Shown here: positions 31,933 to 33,609 of the stretch, piece by piece
How positions within the stretch are numbered: the first letter of the stretch is position 1
How the letters are laid out: each line of letters begins with the position of its first letter
NCBI RefSeq assembly: GCF_002795305.1
Contig: NZ_PGGC01000123.1
Location: 1-33,609, forward strand
Length of the DNA stretch: 33,609 nt
Direction: 5' to 3'
Source of the DNA: Aeromonas cavernicola
GTDB lineage: Bacteria > Pseudomonadota > Gammaproteobacteria > Enterobacterales > Aeromonadaceae
Made by a program: the position numbers and the translations under genes
The notes under the pieces: generated by a model
Seen by the model: the letters and a program-made list of their open reading frames with translations, nothing else
Told to the model about the DNA's origin: nothing
Databases searched by the model: none

Positions 31933-33318
31933 ATGGAACAGGCAGCAACCACAGAGCCCACGCCGCATCGACGGGCACACAGTGAATTGGTTTACGGCAT
32001 AGAAGATATCCCCCCCCTGCCTCAGACCTTGTTCGCCGCTTTGCAACATATGCTCGCCATGTTTGTTGCCATCATTACCCCGCCTCTGATTATCGCCAAT
32101 GCCCTCGGCCTACCTGCCGCCGATACCCGCTATATCGTCTCAATGTCATTGGTGATGTCAGGTATCGCCTCGTTTATCCAGACCCGTCGCTTTGGCCCTC
32201 TTGGCTCAGGGTTACTCTCGGTACAAGGGACGAGCTTTAATTTTCTTGGCCCGATTATCGCCTCTGGCCTCGCGCTCAAGCAGGCTGCCATGCCCACTGA
32301 GGATTTACTGGGCACGCTCTTTGGCACCATGCTCGCCGCCGCCCTGACCATCGTGGTGATGAGCCGTTTTCTCCACTTGGTCAAACGAGTCATCACCCCA
32401 CTGGTCACAGGCATCGTCGTACTCTTGATTGGCCTGACCCTGATCAAAGTGGGTCTGATCAGCATGGGGGGCGGCTATGGCGCCTTAGCGGATGGCAGCT
32501 TTGCCAGCCACAGTAACCTTTTCCTCTCTTTACTGGTGCTGGGCCTGATCGTCTTGCTGCAACGTAGCCGCAATCCTTGGCTGCGCCTCTCCGCGATCAT
32601 GATGGCGATGTTGGTCGGTTATGCGGTTGCCCTACTCCTTGGCAAAGTCAGCGTGCCAACGTTCGAAGGGCCGCTCGTGATGGTGCCCATGCCGCTGCAA
32701 TATGGGCTTGGGTTTGACTGGCAGCTCTTTGTGCCACTGGCCATCATCTTTGTCGTCACTGCACTGGAGGCCATCGGCGACATGACGGCGACCTCAGATA
32801 TCTCGGGTGAGCCGTTAGCAGGCCCGATCTATATGGCGCGGATCAAAGGCGGGGTACTGGCAGATGGGGCAAACTCGATGCTAGCGGCGCTGTTCTCGAC
32901 CTTCCCGATGTCTACGTTTGCCCAAAACAACGGCGTGATCCAGCTCACTGGGGTCGCCAGTCGCCATATCGGTCTCTTTATTGCAGCCATGTTGGCCCTG
33001 CTTGGGCTGTTCCCTGCGGTCGCCACCCTAGTGCAGCAGATCCCAGAACCGGTGCTAGGGGGAGCCACTATCGTGATGTTCGGCACCATTGCAGCCGCTG
33101 GGGTACGCATCATTGCCCGCGAAGAACTTGATCGCCGCGCACTGATGATCTTGGCCGTGTCACTCGCCATGGGCCTTGGCGTCGCGCAAGTACCCGAAGT
33201 GTTACAACACCTACCAGAGCTGGCCCGCAGTGTCTTATCTTACGGGGTGGCGACAGGGGGGCTGACCGCCATCATCCTCAACGTGCTCCTCCCCGAGCGC
33301 AGCAAAACCCGAGGCTAA
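31933..33318 (+). CDS. xanP: Xanthine permease, NCS2 family
   Basis: A proton-symporter for xanthine in the inner membrane, 461 residues against 463 in E. coli XanP. It opens with SELVYGIEDIPPLPQTLFAALQ, has SGLLSVQGTSFNFLGPII, the substrate region ALEAIGDMTATSDISGEP and the NCS2 signature FAQNNGVIQLTGVASRHIG. Twelve to fourteen membrane helices are visible. The match is far better with XanP than with UraA or PbuX. GAGGTAC at 31924-31930 precedes ATG 31933. Stop is followed by ten C residues and then a 14-bp terminator hairpin. With guaC and purU it is one of three purine-related genes. Confidence 0.95.
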   Translation: MEQAATTEPTPHRRAHSELVYGIEDIPPLPQTLFAALQHMLAMFVAIITPPLIIANALGLPAADTRYIVSMSLVMSGIASFIQTRRFGPLGSGLLSVQGTSFNFLGPIIASGLALKQAAMPTEDLLGTLFGTMLAAALTIVVMSRFLHLVKRVITPLVTGIVVLLIGLTLIKVGLISMGGGYGALADGSFASHSNLFLSLLVLGLIVLLQRSRNPWLRLSAIMMAMLVGYAVALLLGKVSVPTFEGPLVMVPMPLQYGLGFDWQLFVPLAIIFVVTALEAIGDMTATSDISGEPLAGPIYMARIKGGVLADGANSMLAALFSTFPMSTFAQNNGVIQLTGVASRHIGLFIAAMLALLGLFPAVATLVQQIPEPVLGGATIVMFGTIAAAGVRIIAREELDRRALMILAVSLAMGLGVAQVPEVLQHLPELARSVLSYGVATGGLTAIILNVLLPERSKTRG

Positions 33319-33341
33319 GCCCCCCCCCCACGAATAAGTTA

Positions 33342-33377
33342 GCTAACCCTGAAAGCCGTCCCCCTTTCAGGGTTAGC
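33342..33377. terminator. 14-bp hairpin terminator downstream of xanP
   Basis: GCTAACCCTGAAAG (33342-33355) and CTTTCAGGGTTAGC (33364-33377) form a perfect stem with an 8-nt loop. No strong T-run follows, but the stem is long. It separates xanP from the CRISPR array, which is transcribed from the other side. Confidence 0.8.
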
Positions 33378-33409
33378 CGTTCTATTAACCCCAATCCAAC
33401 ACAATCACG

Positions 33410-33609
33410 AAACTGAGCTGCCTGTGCGGCAGCGAGGGCGTCACCGAGTCCTGATCAATATTTTCTAAGCTGCCTGTGCGGCAGCGAGGAGGACGGCCCA
33501 CGCATCAGGCGTACTGCTTACTTTCTAAGCTGCCTGTGCGGCAGCGAGGTTCCCGAACGAAATGACTTTCAAGACCGAAAATTTCTAAGCTGCCTGTGCG
33601 GCAGCGAGG
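33410..33609 (-). CRISPR. Type I-F-like CRISPR array, leader-distal end (truncated by window)
   Basis: Four 28-nt repeats at 33410-33437, 33462-33489, 33522-33549 and 33582-33609 with spacers of 24, 32 and 32 nt. Read on the minus strand each holds the I-F hairpin CTGCC-GCACA-GGCAG and the three full copies end in CTTAGAAA, the I-F 5' handle; this sets transcription to the minus strand, so the leader and cas genes lie beyond the right edge. The repeat at 33410 ends in CTCAGTTT instead, as decayed terminal repeats do. All copies start CCTCG where common I-F repeats have GTTCA. Spacers show no match inside this window. Confidence 0.95.

Noticed and set aside
33438-33461. 24-nt terminal spacer as a guide for guaC or another gene of the window
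   Set aside because: Compared by eye with the guaC 3' end and intergenic regions, no match of useful length in either orientation.

Overview
The window reads as chromosomal DNA of a gammaproteobacterium, most likely Aeromonas or a close Aeromonadaceae relative. The reasons are the Arg32-type EF-P next to its rhamnosyltransferase EarP, ClsA, XanP, PurU and CnoX homologues of enterobacterial/vibrio type, a short Lpp, fairly high GC, and a type I-F CRISPR array. No cas gene, tRNA, rRNA, insertion sequence or prophage is visible. Identifications rest on reading motifs by eye; no database search was possible.

Layout. 1-3780 (+): the tail of an unknown gene, an SDR oxidoreductase, an exported TPR protein, and a QseBC-like response regulator/histidine kinase pair. 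3817-4302 (-): an exported retropepsin-like (DUF785) protein. 4703-7661 (+): guaC with a terminator-like hairpin in its leader, then earP and efp. 7782-9842: a lytic transglycosylase (-), a GNAT acetyltransferase (+) and a YceB-like DUF1439 protein (-). 9940-12767 (+): cardiolipin synthase and a YdgA-like DUF945 protein. 12843-16347: purU (-), lpp (+), and a coupled phosphopantetheinyl transferase/cnoX pair (-). 16611-17108 (+): an NlpC/P60 lipoprotein.

17385-26961 (-) is the most striking part: one tightly packed run of twelve genes. In transcription order it holds ybgA (TudS-like DUF523 plus DUF1722), a LitR/CarH-like MerR regulator, CPD photolyase, an NTF2-like protein, an SDR, an FAD amine-oxidase-like protein, DUF1365, a Cfa-like methyltransferase, DUF2878, a TIGR02450 protein, a chalcone-isomerase-like protein and a DUF3833 lipoprotein. 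Most junctions overlap by 1-44 nt. Three exact copies of a 9-mer (GTTATACAA or its complement) lie in front of ybgA and look like regulator operators. The regulator seems to lack the cobalamin-binding residues of CarH. The set looks like a light or singlet-oxygen response that repairs DNA and remodels membrane fatty acids, possibly towards furan or methylated fatty acids; half of its members have no known function.

27132-29441 (-): an outer-membrane beta-barrel, a DUF3157 protein and a LarE-like protein whose PP-loop is altered. 29442-30198 is gene-free and turns AT-rich towards its right end. It is followed by an AT-rich, probably acquired gene for a secreted beta-helix protein (30199-31623). 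31933-33318 (+) is xanP, with a PurR-like site upstream. 33410-33609 is the leader-distal end of a type I-F-like CRISPR array that runs off the window; it has an unusual repeat terminus and one short spacer.
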